A stretch of DNA of 64,000 bases from Alnus glutinosa. Its lineage: Eukaryota; Streptophyta; Magnoliopsida; Fagales; Betulaceae. Below, one piece after another: positions 11,708 through 24,375 of this stretch (the stretch's first letter is position 1; each line of letters opens with the position of its first letter). A program made the position numbers and the translations under genes. The notes under the pieces are model-generated. The model was not told the origin of the DNA, ran no database searches, and saw nothing but the letters and a program-made list of their open reading frames with translations. The stretch is taken from assembly GCF_958979055.1 (NCBI RefSeq), contig NC_084891.1:25009501-25073500 (forward strand). The letters are read 5' to 3'.

Positions 11708-14700
11708 ATGGGATCATCAACCTTTGGGAAGGTATGGAAGGTATGCTCTCTAATATCCTTCTTGTTGTTCGTTTCACCGCATGTTGCTTGTATTGAAGAA
11801 GCTGATGCTCTTCTCACATGGAAAGCAAGCCTCCAAAAAGAATCCCAGTCTCAGCTATCTTCATGGACTTTGCTTCCCAATAATGCCACCAATCTCAATT
11901 CAAGCACAAACCCATCATGTTCTTGGTTTGGTATTTATTGCAACCATGCTGAAAGTGTCATCGGTATGAATCTTACATATTTAGGCATAAAAGGTTCACT
12001 CCATGAATTTTCATTCTCGTCTTTCCCAAATCTCGAATCTGTCGATCTCAGTATGAACTCACTCTTTGGACCCATCCCACCTCAGATCAGTTACCTCTCC
12101 AAACTCATCTATCTTGATCTCTCCATCAATCAGTTCTCAGGAAAAATCCCACCAGAAATAGGCTTGCTAACAAACCTTGAGGTCTTGCGCTTGTTTAAAA
12201 ATCAGTTGAACGCCACAATTCCTCCAGAAATAGGTCAGTTGAGGTCTCTTGATGAGCTTGCTTTGTACAGCAACTCCCTAAACGGTCCCATTCCTCCTTC
12301 TTTAGGCAATCTAAGCAATTTGGCTTACTTGCACATCTATGACAATCCACTATCTTCTTCCATTCCTTTAGAAATTGGAAATCTTTCCAACTTGGTTGAA
12401 CTTTGCATGTATTCCAGCAGTTTAACTGGTCACATCCCTTTTACTCTTGGAAACTTGAGTAGGTTAATGGTGTTGGATTTGTCTCGGAACAAACTTTCCG
12501 GTCCCATCCCAACAGAAATAGGGCATATCAAATCTTTGAAGACTCTAAGCCTTGCAACAAACAATCTTGTTGGTTCTATCCGAACATCATTATGTGACCT
12601 TGGAAACCTTACACTCCTCCATATCTTCCGGAATAACCTTTCTGGTCCCATTCCAGAAGAAATAGGAAACTTGAAGTCTCTTGTGAATCTCGACTTGAGA
12701 GAAAATAAACTCAGTGGTCCTCTTCCATCTTCAATTGGTAACTTGAGCAATTTAGAGGTTTTGTACATTCGCGACAACCAACTCTCTGGTTCGATTCCTC
12801 GGGAGGTAGAAAATCTCATGAAATTGACTGTATTTCGAGTGGCCCGAAACCGATTCACCGGTCATTTGCCACAAAATATTTGTCAAGGTGGATTGCTTCA
12901 AAACTTTACCGCAAATAGTAATAATTTCACAGGCCCGATTCCTAAAAGCGTGAGAAACTGCACAAGCTTATTTAGAATTCGTTTGGACGGAAACCAACTG
13001 ATTGGAAATATATCCGAAGTTTTTGGGGTTTATCCTGACTTGGATTACATAAACCTTAGCAACAACAAATTCTATGGTGAACTTTCACCTAACTGGGGAA
13101 GGAGCTCAAAGCTAACAAATCTAGAAGTTGTGGGGAATCATATCACTGGTAGCATACCACCTGAGATTGGAAACGCAACTCGACTACATGTTCTTGATCT
13201 TTCTTCAAATAACTTAGTTGGGGAGATTCCTAAGGAATTTGGGAGGTTGACTTCTTTGGGAAAGCTTATATTGAGTAACAATCAACTTTCAGGTGGTATA
13301 CCTTTAGAACTTGGCACCCTGACAAAGCTTGATTATCTTGACCTGTCTATAAACAGACTGAGCAGCTCAGTTCCAGAATGTATAGGGAACTTCTCAAATT
13401 TGCACTACATGAATTTGAGTCGCAACGAGTTCAGTCGTGGAATTCCAACTCAAGTGGCCAAGTTAGTTCAGCTGTCCGAGCTTGATCTGAGTCATAACCA
13501 ACTCACGGGAGAGATACCAACGGAGTTCGGGAACTTGCAAAGCTTGGTGACAGTAAATATCTCCCACAACAACCTTTCCGGCATTCTTCCGAGCGCTTTT
13601 GAGGGCATGCACGGCTTGTTGTATGTCAACATAGCATTCAATGAATTTTGGGGTCAAATTCCAAGCAACAAAGCATTTCAAGATGCTCCGATAGAAGCAT
13701 TGGAGGGGAACAAAGGATTGTGTGGCAAGGTAAAAGGACTGCAACCTTGCCAACCATCCAATCCGGCCAAACCCTTCCCGCAAAGGGGCCACAAGATCGT
13801 GCTCATAATCACATTCCCTATTTTGGTAGTACTAGTACTTTTATTTGCAGTGATGGGAATATCAAGTTTTGTAAGAAAAAAGAGAAGCTCATTGAACAAA
13901 CAAGACGAGAACTTGTATACGGCATTAACCTTCGATGGGAAAAAGATGTACGAAGAAATCATAGTAGCCACTCAGAATTTTGATGCCATGTATTGCATTG
14001 GGAGTGGTGGATTTGGAAGCGTCTATAAAGCACAGCTGCCATCGGGTAATATTGTAGCTGCAAAGAAAATCCACACCTTATGTGATGGTGATTATGTGAC
14101 TGATCGGAAAGAGTTTCTCAATGAGATAATGGCATTAACACAAATACGGCACCGAAACATTGTGAAGCTACATGGTTTTTGTTCAAATGCACGGCGCTCG
14201 TTTTTGATTTACGAGTACCTTGAGAATGGCAGCCTGGCCGAAATCCTAAGCAAAGAAAAAGTAGCTAAAGAATTGAACTGGAGTAGAAGGGTGAATATTG
14301 TCAAAGATGTGGCGCATGCTTTGTCATACATGCATCATGATTGCTTACCGCCCATTGTTCACAGAGACATATCAAGCAAGAATATTTTGCTGGATTCTGA
14401 TTATGTAGCTCATGTTTCGGACTTCGGCACTGCTAAGCTTCTGAAGCTAGACTCATCCAATTGGACTGGCTTTGCAGGCACATTTGGATATGTAGCACCA
14501 GGTAACACTATTTCTGTCAATTAACAAACCATTTTATAAGAACATTAAATAACAAATCTTCTTACAAATTTTTTGGCAGAGCTTGCTTACACAATGAAGG
14601 TGACTGAGAAATGTGACGTGTATAGCTTTGGAGTGTTAGCACTTGAAGTAATCAAAGGAAATCATCTTGGCGAATTCGTCTCTACTGCATCGTCTCCCTC

Positions 14701-14920
14701 TGCTAACATACAGCTGAATGACATATTGGACCAACGCCTTTCACCTCCCACAGTTCAAGTTGAGGATGAATTGAAAAAGATTGTAAATTGTGCAACTGCT
14801 TGCTTACGTGCAAATCCACAGTCTAGGCCAACCATGCACATGATCTCTCAGACGTTATCAGCAAGCTCCACTCTGCAGATTCTTAGTACAGTTACACCTG
14901 GAGAACTTCAAAGGGTCTAA
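11708..14920 (+). CDS. RLK-B: LRR receptor-like kinase, MIK2 / At1g35710 type
   Basis: Exons 11708-14501 and 14580-14920 give 1,044 residues. The start is the ATG of MGSSTFGK, followed by a short extra KVWKV relative to A and C and a signal peptide ending near residue 28. An LRRNT cap is followed by about 24 LRRs, the most of the three paralogues: one repeat (SNLVEL...FTLGNL) is present only here. The membrane helix spans about residues 695-720 and the kinase starts near 760. The Gly loop [11 protein letters not shown], Lys in [13 protein letters not shown] and DFG (Asp 905) are all present, so an active RD-type kinase is expected. Members of this group perceive extracellular peptides or wall signals and work with co-receptors; the ligand here is not predictable. 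It is nearly identical to RLK-A over long stretches, consistent with recent tandem duplication. Confidence 0.93.
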
Positions 14921-15480
14921 ATCATAAGGCCAGCTAGCTACCTGGAGAACTCAGATCACAAAACTGCCTCTATAGATCATTCTTTTTTTTCTTTTATATT
15001 GAAAAATAGAACTAGTTGTTGATTTTAGGCTTTTAGGCCTGACCTGCATATGCCTGGTTCTAAATGTAATGGTTGACCTGCCACATAGTCCATAACCTAT
15101 TTGCTTTGGGCCTCACCAATAGCTTATTCGGGTTTGACCCCTTTGTAAGATGAGTGATCATGTCATATTTTTAAGCGAGAAGTGCTAGATGTACTTAAAC
15201 TTTTACAAAGAGAGTTTTACTAATTGATGTGGACCTCATATATGGCTCCACATCAGTTTAATAGTAAAATAAGTCAAAAAATATTTGAGTCCATAAAGAC
15301 AAAAATGCTCCTTCCATCTCTGAGTGAATACAGCACGCCGAAAACACAGCACATAGCTGGAAACTCCTGACCATTCACCTCGGCAACATGTTCCCCGGCC
15401 AAATAGGCCGGAATCCGGCCGGTCTGGTCGGGGAAGGGCCAGATCCCGGCCAGCAAGTTTACAGCGGTCAAGTTTTTCCA
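14921..15480 (+). other. 3' flank of RLK-B
   Basis: It is homologous to the 3' flank of RLK-A for about the first 230 bases (gcctggttctaaatgtaa block at about 15050). The rest (15160-15480), with a GC-richer patch at 15330-15460, has no recognised gene. Confidence 0.55.
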
Positions 15481-16090
15481 TTTACTGAGGGCTAGGAGCT
15501 TAAGGCTATGGACACTAAGAGCATTTTTATTAGGCTAGTCAAAGACTATTTTGGCTAGCTCTGTACTAAAAGTGAGTAAAAAATAAACTTTATCTGGCTA
15601 CTCATTTTAACTAAGAAAATGGCTAGTTGCTACCTTGCTGAATTGTTTAACAATGCATAAGTAAAATTAATAAAATAAATAAATAAACCTTACCTATCTT
15701 CTCTCTCCAATCTCGATCCAATCAGCAGTAATCGGAGGGGAGGGGGCACTAATATTCTGAAGCCCTCCTCATTCTTTGCAGTTTGCACCTCCTTCTTCCT
15801 CGTATGCATTGATAATGCAACCTATCTCTCCAATATCTGTGCCAATTGCTCCTGCTCTTTATCCTCCCCAGAATTTGCAACGCCCATAGGGCCCTCCAAT
15901 GCTACAAACAACACTTTTCCACCACCGTCTCCAAACACTGGTCCGCAGCAGCAACAAAGGAAATACAAACTGCCAACAAAACCTGAATTGGGTTAACAAG
16001 ACCAGTTGCATGTTTGCAATTGGTTTAGAAATCTATTATGACAATTTAACAATTTCTAAGCTGGGCTGCACGTTGGCGGCCGAAACTTGG
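15480..16090 (+). repeat. Truncated third copy of the duplication unit
   Basis: This stretch repeats the start of the A and B units (blocks at 1-560 and 8300-8850): the gctactcattttaactaag segment, the GGAGGGGAGGGGGCACTAAT block and the caattggtttagaaat segment. It stops at about 16090 after the ggccgaaacttgga block, and no receptor gene follows. The array once continued, or recombination removed a copy. The reverse strand has a short coding-looking phrase (GEDKEQEQ) that breaks down in the other copies, so it may descend from an older gene fragment. Confidence 0.65.
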
Positions 16091-16348
16091 ATTATATCCT
16101 TTGTTTACAAACATCTTGATCGCATTTTCAGAATGACCAAAATGATTATAAGCCACCACCATCATAGTAGTCCACGGAATGGCGTTCAAGATTTGAAATG
16201 GTTGTTATCATACATACATAGTGCCAGAACAGTGGCTCTATGTTCCAGACTTATAAGTTTCAATGAACTGATGTTGCTAATAACCAATGTATTCTAAAAA
16301 ACTGAGTTTCACGATAACCGTCTGAATCGCATTTTCAGAATAACCTGC

Positions 16349-16462
16349 CCTGTTTTTGGCATATGCAGAAACTATTGTATTCCAAGAGAATGTGGTCTTC
16401 ACAGTCATGTCATCGAATACGTGGTGAGCATCGGATGTAAACCCAACTTTTACATAAAAGTT
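16349..16462 (-). pseudogene. Fragment of a pentatricopeptide-repeat gene
   Basis: The - strand encodes about 38 residues in PPR register: NFYVKVG, then SDAHHVFDDM, then TTFSWNTIVSAYAKN. This is the typical end of one PPR motif and start of the next (VFDEMP..SWNTMISAYAK) in PLS-class plant PPR proteins. Sequence on both sides is unrelated and no complete motif array exists, so this is a small relic, possibly transported by a transposon. Confidence 0.7.
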
Positions 16463-18120
16463 GGCCTGGCTTTGGGAATGAATCACTTCTCGGGCAAAGC
16501 CGGATATGGGTATTGAACTTCTGGCTTTTCTCTGTTTTTGCAAGTGTCTGTGTGTCGGGCTGGTTGAGTTGGATTGGTGAGAATGGGATTGAGATTTTTT
16601 TTTTTTTTTTGAGAAATTGTGTTGTAAATTGTTTAGATGACCGAATGGGTTGAAGTGTTGTCCATGGGAAGTTTCGGTTTGGGTACTAGTATTGAAAATT
16701 ATTGATTTCATTTGGATAATTTGAGAATAAATTCTGGGTTTGTTTTCTGGAGGGTTTTTCTATAGAAAGACCGAATGGGTTTTTGTTTTCTTTTTGATGT
16801 TGAGGTTACTGGGTATTGAAAAATGTTTTGGGTAGAAAAACTGAATAGGTTTCCTGATTAGCTTATGGGATTTGGGTTATGGATTGGGTGATTTAAGAGT
16901 TGTTGTTGGTTGTGATTTTTGGATGTTTTGTCGAGGAATTTCGGTGAAACATTGAGGAGTAGTTTGCTGTTGACCGAATAGCCAAAGAGTGGAGAATTTT
17001 TGTTGTTTCTTTTCCTTACTTTCATTTGAATACATAAACTATATTGGGTTTCTATTTCATTCATTGCATTCTATCACGGGCATTTGAAAATGTTGGTAAC
17101 TTCATGTTTTCTTTACTGATTTCCTCTCCATTTTGATTTCCTCTCCATTTTATTCTGGTCTATTCGTTGACTAAGCTGATTTGCCTTTGAATTGGCCAGA
17201 ATACACTGCATTTCTTGGTCCCTGGAACTATGGAATCATGGATATACTAATTGTTTGTGTCTACATCAAAATATGTACCTTGAGGTGTTAATTTAATTTT
17301 CTACGAAGTATGTTAATTGAGCCTCTTAATAATGACAAAAAGATGCACAAATTTAAGCCCACATTGAAAATATGTCACTAAAGCCGTGTAGTTATTTTGG
17401 TCTAATGGATTCTGTTTTAACAAATTAAAGATCATTGAGGAGGAATCTCAAATGGAAAATTTGAGGTCATTAAACTTAAATGTAGAATTTATGTCTCTAT
17501 GCTATTAAATGTGCACCACTGGGCTGAATCTATTGCTCTTGCTATAATATCATTAACAAAAATTTACTTTCTTCTTTGTGCTAAAAGTGGTTACGTGCCT
17601 GTATGACCACTACATTACTATTATGCTCATAATGTGGCGCAAGAAACTAATTTCTGCATATTTAAGTTGAGAACTTTTTCAATTGAGAAGTTTGGTAGCA
17701 TTTAGTGATACCCCCCATATTCTATTCACCTATGTTATACCATGATACACATTAATTATGTACATGACAACTAAATATAAAATTATGATCTCAAGAATTA
17801 CTTGAAGATGGGGGTTTTGAGTTTTTTTTTTTTTGGGTTTATTGAGTTTTTGATTGTTGGGTTTTGCTTGGTTTAGGTTTTTGTTAGTACTCCCAGAATT
17901 CAGATTTAGAAATTGTTGCCAATTTTGTTATAGCAACAAGCAATCAATTTGTGAGTGGGATGGTGGAGATGGGGGGCAACAACAAGGTATGATTTAATTT
18001 GTGAGTTTTTTCTTTAGATGGCTGTAAATGGACATTTTTATGCTCTCTTATGATTTTTTTTTTTTTATTTTTTTTTTATTTTTTTTTTGTGTGTGTGTGT
18101 GTGTGTGTAATGATTATCTT
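16463..18120. other. Intergenic, no gene recognised
   Basis: AT-rich sequence with T-runs at about 16594, 17822 and 18053-18090 and a GT microsatellite near 18090-18110. Several short frames exist, but none shows a known domain or consistent coding character. Confidence 0.5.
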
Positions 18121-18124
18121 ATTT

Positions 18125-18500
18125 GCTAGTAAATGAAGATGAGCGATCCATCCTATAGCATATACTCAGGAAAAAATGTTGCTAGTGACAGAGCTCCGGT
18201 GTGCTTTTGCAGAATTCCATTTGTGATTAGATGGGCATTCACCAAAGATAACTTTGGGTTAATGATCCTTCCATATGCGAGCATGGCAAAAGAGTTTTGA
18301 ACCGGTTGAAAGATAAATACATGTGCCTAAAAGATGAAAAAGAAAGGCTATAAGCTGCAGTTGCAAAGAGCGATACAGTGAAAAAAGAGAAATGCAAGTG
18401 CAAGGAGAAAATGGGAATAGAAGTTGCTAACTGTCGAATGAAGTTGGGGGTTGAAAAAAAGAAGTACCGATCGATGACGAAACGATATCATATTGCTTAA
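18125..18500 (+). pseudogene. Degenerate GRF-type zinc-finger relic
   Basis: The + strand reads SDRAPVCFCRIPFVIRWAFTKDNFG near 18185-18260, which resembles the zf-GRF motif (C-x-C, then Trp, Thr and Asn-Phe/Pro-Gly). A charged coiled-coil-like stretch (RLKDKYMCLKDEKERL) follows in another frame. Stops and frame changes interrupt it. Small GRF finger genes followed by a coiled coil are common in plants and often near transposons. The C-terminal Cys of the finger is not in frame. Confidence 0.5.
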
Positions 18501-19356
18501 GCCTTTTTTATTTTGTTTATAGCATTATATGTGACTAGGATATAGTGAAATTTTTATGTTGTAATGTTGGATAATGGATAAGCAGTACAAGTGTTGTTGG
18601 ATGTCATTATAGTGAAATTTGTACAGGATGTGATTATTTTAAATTGTCTAATGTATTAAAAATATCAATTGCCTAATATTTTAGAGGCCTCATTTCCAGG
18701 AGTGCTGTATGAAAGATTGCAATTTTAAGAGTTTAATCTATATGTTTGAGATAAAATAAGACCAATGTTGTTTTGACATGAACATATTGCAATCTGCTTT
18801 GGGAAATTAATTCTAGTTGTCTTGATGGCCAGCAATGAATCTCCTTGCTTTTGCTCATGTTGAATGCATCTTGGATGTTTGATTGGCTAGTTAATGAACT
18901 TCTATTATAATTAAGAATTTTTGTTTGTTATCAGTAGTCACTGTTCTGGTCAAGTAATGGTGTGATGAATTTCAAGCTGTGGTTATTATTTCTGTTGTTA
19001 ACAGAATTTGCATAATATAAATGCATCTTTATCAACAATCATATATCTTTCTTTCTTTCTTTTTTTGAAGATAAATTTGTTTCATATATCAACAATGAAG
19101 TACAATGCATTCTAGCTGTTTTTAGCTAGAAACTCCATGAAACAAACAAGTCTCCTAAACACTAAACTATATGGTAAGGAATATTCAAAATATAAACCAC
19201 CTATACATGCATTTCTCAACAAAACAGAATCCAAAGAATGTGTACACCATCATCCGTTCTAATACACAAAAATAGTTACTAACAGCCTTTACATCCACTG
19301 CCAACAATCTGCCCCCAAAGTTAAGCTGAAAACCAGTAAGCCAAAAGGGCTTCAAG

Positions 19357-19408
<52 letters not shown>

Positions 19409-19900
19409 AGCTTTTGTTATGTATATTCATCAAATCTGCAACCCCATCACTTTCAACCAAGTTAGCATCAAAGCTGACTTCCTGTTAAGGTGGGAGTGAT
19501 TAAGATCATCATCAAAGCTGAGGATAAAATCCAAACTTTGAGGACACACCTTTTAGTTAGAATACATACCTTTGTTAGAAGGCAAGTAGCCCATGAGACA
19601 AATGCAGAGAATATAGGTGCAGTAAATACACAAACAGTTTCCACAGACAGGAATGTCTAAAGAATTCAAAAACCTACATTAACAAAATAATTTCACAAAC
19701 ATATTAGTAACATAAGACTCATACATAGCTACTACTTCAATATTATTAAGATGGGTAACCCATAGAAGTAATTAAAATACTTCTAAATAGGCACTTGATG
19801 ATAAACTCTAGTACTCCATCAACACTAGTTTCCATTAACACAAGAAGATTACTCTACAAAGGAAAAAATAAGAGATTTTTGTCATAAGAGATTAAGAAAC
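18500..19900. other. Intergenic, with an A-run of 48
   Basis: AT-rich sequence without a recognised gene. An uninterrupted A-run of about 48 bases at 19360-19407 ends a stretch that could be a retroposed tail, but the source is not identifiable. Confidence 0.45.
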
Positions 19901-19909
19901 TACCTCATC

Positions 19910-20170
19910 TGGAGTCCCTTCTGCTCGTGGGCAGCGCTCGGGCTGCTGGGTCCGAGAGAGAGAGAGAGAGCTGAGCGAGGGACGGTTAGTGGTTGGGCGC
20001 CGGTCAGTTGGTGGTCGCCGGTTTGCTGGGTTCGCGACAAAGAGAGAGACAGAGTGCTGGCTGAGGGACGGTGTGGGTAGGTGGGCGTCGGTCGTTAGGC
20101 GGTGGGGGAAGGGACCGTGGAAAGGGGGAGATTTGGGAAATGGGGGGAAATTTTTTGAAAATGAAAGTGA
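19910..20170. other. GC-rich island of unknown origin
   Basis: A GC-rich patch in an AT-rich setting contains two imperfect copies of a segment (gctgag.gagggacggt...gtcggt) and GA repeats. Reverse-strand translation gives a Ser/Pro/Arg-rich 138-residue frame without a recognisable domain. It could be an old promoter-leader or a captured fragment. I do not call a gene. Confidence 0.4.
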
Positions 20171-20299
20171 CAACTGTGAAATGCTATACCCGCGGTTTTC
20201 TCCTTTCTTTTTGATATATATATATATATTAAAAAAAAAAAAAAAAACAAACGTGCCACATGGATCAAGAGTCGGACACCAGGTGGACTCTTGACGCAC

Positions 20300-20713
20300 G
20301 TATAGCACTACTCATGGTGTGTTTGGATACCGAAAAGAATCCTGATTCTTTTCGGGTTTCTTTTTCAAAACCCAGCAACCCGCAATTAACCTGAGTAAAA
20401 GCCCGAATTCAAGAATTTTTCCACACGAATCTCGAATTCCAATGCTCATTATTGCCTCAACAAAACCGGACGCAACTCCCAGACATAGTGGACCCACGCA
20501 TATAGGCCTAATTGCCGCAGGTTGGTCTTCGGTGTAATTGATAAACACCGTCCTAGAAAATATGCCCCATTAATAGCCATTGGATGAAATGCCTTGTAGA
20601 TCAGATCTCATCTATGCCATCAACTCGCTATGTACCGATACTTGCGCGCCCACACCCAATCACTCCCGCTTTATCTCTTGAAACAAGGTTTGAATAATAA
20701 TAATAAAAAAAAT
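20300..20713. other. Intergenic, MITE-like end at 20316
   Basis: A ggtgtgtttggat terminus followed by a short internal inversion (gaaaagaatcctgattcttttc) starts near 20316. A matching right end could not be assigned. No gene. Confidence 0.4.
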
Positions 20714-21108
20714 GGGTAATTACCTTTTTCCCCCATCAACTACCAGCCATTGTCAACATGCCCCCATGAACTGACACCTCGACCAAAAGAGAGCATCCAA
20801 CTACCTACTTTACACACTTTGCCCCCTTCCGTCAGTTTAATTCGTAAAAAGACATTAATGCCCTCAACTTTTTTAAACATATTAATTTTAATATTTTTTT
20901 ATTAATTACTGTTGGAAGGCATTTTGGTCTTTAAACCAAAATTAACGCCAAAAAATGGAATATTCCGTCCAAGTTAACGGAATTCCTTGACGAAAGGGGA
21001 CAAAGTGTGCAAAGTTGGTAGTTGGATGCTCTCTTTTGGTCGAGGTGTCAGTTCATGGGGGCATGTTGACAATGGTTGGTAGTTGATGGGGGAAAAAGGT
21101 AATTACCC
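20714..21108. mobile_element. MULE-type fold-back MITE, 395 bp
   Basis: The ends are long inverted repeats: gggtaattacctttttcccc on the left and its inverse on the right, with pairing over roughly 130 bases per arm (ccatgaactgacacctcgac is inverted near 21040). It is A-rich on both sides, so the 9-bp target duplication is ambiguous. No coding sequence. Confidence 0.7.
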
Positions 21109-23411
21109 CTAAAAAAAAAAAGTTGTCAAACGCATGAAGGGTACCAAATTGCATAGGGTGTAAAATATTTACACCGTGTTTCTAGGTTTGCGTGATTACT
21201 AGCCCTTGAATTCGTATAAGGTGGATAAGATATCATTTGAAACGTCCATTTTTTAGGTACTCCGTCTGAGTGCCCACACCCTATAACTCCCCATTTCCTC
21301 TTCAGCTTTTTCCACCCCCGATGCGTCAGATGGCATAATGGCTTTGATTAGTTCACGATAGGCCACATTTTTTTACTAACTTCTCAACCGTTAGATCAAT
21401 CTTGGATTTCCATAGCCCTGAATTGAGTTCCAATCACCCATTCATACTATTTTCCGGAATACCTGTGCATTACACTCGAACCTGAGCCCACCGTATGTCT
21501 TTCCCAAAAGTATTTCCCTCATTTTACTCATGCACTGTGCGAGGACGACTCTCCATTCCGTTACAAGCCATTGCTAGGTAGCAGCGTGTCAAGGTGCTTT
21601 TCAGGCATCTATCACCTCCTTACGGCCATTGTCCTCACAAAGTGCAATATTCCGCATATCTTCCTCATCATATCTTGAACAAGAGTTTGATCGGTACGTA
21701 TTTTTTTTAAAGTTTTTTCCTTTGGCTTTTACTTCTTATTACTCACCTTAACCTACCGTTTTTGGGGCAGCGTGTTCTGAGTATCTTGAGACTGATTTGA
21801 GTCTGACTTGAGGCTGATTTGAGGCCTTGCACAATGCCGTGGCAGAACCCATCCGTGACATTGGAGAATGCTCTTCACTCGGAATCACCTTCTTGATCCA
21901 GCGGTTCCAACTCCTCGTGGTACCAAGTTCTTCCGATGAAGCCAGTCCACGTGGTCGGTCCGAGAACACGGTCTTGGAGGGTTAGTTTTAAATTTGAGAT
22001 TAGTATGTTGTTCCTTTTTTTTTTTTTTTTTTTAAGTAGTTGTTTGTAATGTTGCCTAAGAACACTGCCAATGAGTTTTAATGGACTATTATTGGGTTTT
22101 TAATTGATTATCATGGTCTATTTAATTCCTTTACAATTATTTCCGTTTGAATGTTTTTCCTTTCTGTAATTTCCGTTTGAATGTTCTATTGAATGGTGTT
22201 ATTTCCGTTTGAATGCAATGTATCTATTTATCTTGAGCTCATTTTCGTCGAGTTGTTCCCGCAGATCTTTATGTGGTATTGTCTCCTTTTTTTTTAAGTA
22301 TTTTATTTTTTTGGTCACCTCTATCTGTTGGTTTTGCAAAATAATTTTTATTAGTCAATTTTTAACGAAAGAAAGAATTGAATCGATTTATTAATAACAA
22401 ATATTTCACATCAAGATGAAAAACGGGAATGAAAAAAAATGTGCTATTTTTTTAGGTTTTGGAAATGTAACAACAATCTGCCAAAATTGGTCTACAAAAT
22501 TTTGTAATTTTATTGAAAAACTCAACCGGTCTTCTATTAAATCTGAAAAATAGATAATGTATTATACTATTAAATGTAGAATATGAAACTAGTTTTCAAA
22601 TGAAAAAAAATCAGAAGTCAATACCGTGTATTTTCCATCTTCGCTGAGAGTAAAATAACACATGTCATTAGTATGTAGCAGACAATAAAGTTAATAATTA
22701 TTATAATTTAAAATAGAAACAATATTTATTTCGGCTCATATTAGAGACATGCTTTTATAAATATATGTTTTTTCAATTTTATTATATTATGAAAATTCAC
22801 TTTACCCGGATGAAAATTAATTTTCATTAATTTCATTAGTTTGCCAGAATAGTTTTAGTTATATTTATAGGTCAAAACTGATCAAACAAATGGAATATAT
22901 ATACTATAATTTGTCCAATTCAAACAGATGAATTACTGGTATATTATTCATCCAATTTTGCGCTTTCAAATAAGCATTTTATACCTGCAATTTTAAAATG
23001 CAGTTTCGTACATTTTCAAATCAATGGCTTTAGGCAAATGCAATTTCCTAACTATGTGTTTTTTTTAAAAAAAAAATTAAAATTGAACTCATCTGTCACA
23101 ACGTTGGACTAATTGAATTTACATGGTGTACAGCCTTATCTAACGAGAAGTGGGAAGCACAATTTATTAGGAGCGATTAGTTCTAACATATTCGAAAAGT
23201 ATTACGCACAACCTTTTTCTTTATCTGTTTTATATAAATGCTTGTTCACTTATAAGTAGTTGTGAGTTGTTCAAAGTAAAAAACTCATCTTGTTTTCTAT
23301 TAAATCTGGAAAATATATCATGTATAATGTATACTATTAAATGTAGAATGACTTCTACTACTTTTTATTAATTAATATGGTAAGGGAGAATTATATGTAA
23401 TTAATAAAAAA
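21109..23411. other. Intergenic, no gene recognised
   Basis: The first 900 bases have moderate GC, with a possible donor near 21694 and acceptor near 21768, but no frame with a known domain. From 22000 to 23400 the sequence is strongly AT-rich. Confidence 0.45.
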
Positions 23412-24234
23412 GGATTCGGCTTTAAGTACCGCATATCTGCAGTACTTTTAAGTACCGGCTACGATTCATTCTCCACCTTTTTATTTGTTTTTTCTTTTTC
23501 TTATTTTTTTTTCTTTCTCTTGGCTTTGTGGGAAAATGTACTGCCGTTCATCTTTGTAGTTTTTTGTCTTTTTGCTTTTAACTCCGTGAAGGATCCATTA
23601 AACAGAAGCTCCTATTTTTTTTTTTTTTTCTCTCTCATTTTTGCAGAACTTGCATCATGGGTGCTAGCAGAAATCCATCAATTTTTGCTTAAAACCTTTG
23701 TCAATCTTCTCCTTCACCCTTGCCCTTTGCTTTTCCTGCATGTTCTAAGAAATCACACTCTGGGTTACATCAGAATTACTTACAAACCCAGAATCTTACA
23801 ACAAAACCTAATAAAAAAAACCCAAATCACTTCCGCTGTGCAGTCCCTGCAATCCAACCAAGGGAAGAAGTTGATTCGCCCTTTGAGTTCGACGTTGCTC
23901 TTGACCTTCACGACCACCTTCATCCCAGAGAGATCGAAATCTGTCATGCCGCCCAATTTCGCCGTCGTCTTCGAAGTGTCTGCCGCCGAGATCGAACCGT
24001 CGCTACACGATCGCCGCGAGTAGCTGCTACTCCTCTCGCGGATGAACTTCCCGATGGCCGGCATGTCTATGGACAACCACTGCAAGCGCTGGAACGAGAC
24101 CTCGCCGTCGTCGTTCGAAGAAGAATGGCTTGGGGGAGACTTCTTCTGCGATAGATAGAGGAAAAAAAAAAAGAAAAGAAAAGGGAGAATGAATCGTAGC
24201 CGGTACTTAAAAGTACCGCATAGTAGCCGGATCC
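23412..24234. mobile_element. Pack-MULE-like element with GC-rich insert, TSD AATAAAAAA
   Basis: The ends are inverted repeats (acttttaagtaccggctacg and its inverse, plus an outer GGATYCGGCT), and the perfect 9-bp duplication AATAAAAAA flanks them (23403-23411 and 24235-24243). That is the Mutator signature. The interior at about 23850-24150 is much richer in GC than the surroundings and has open frames on both strands. One + strand frame ends in a plausible protein C-terminus (SSFEEEWLGGDFF), as expected of a captured exon. No MULE transposase is present. The captured gene is not identified. Confidence 0.7.
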
Positions 24235-24375
24235 AATAAAAAAATATATACTTTCCACATATGCATTTTCAGTAATAATAGCTAAACTTAAGGATAAAGT
24301 GTAAATTTCTATTTTAATTAAAATACTGTTTTTTTTCCTATTCTACTTAAGGACCAAGTTTTGGTTATATGTTAA

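Noticed and set aside
19892-20308. 138-residue Ser/Pro/Arg-rich frame on the - strand
   Set aside because: The composition follows from GC-rich and GA-repeat DNA plus a T-run; no domain or splice support.
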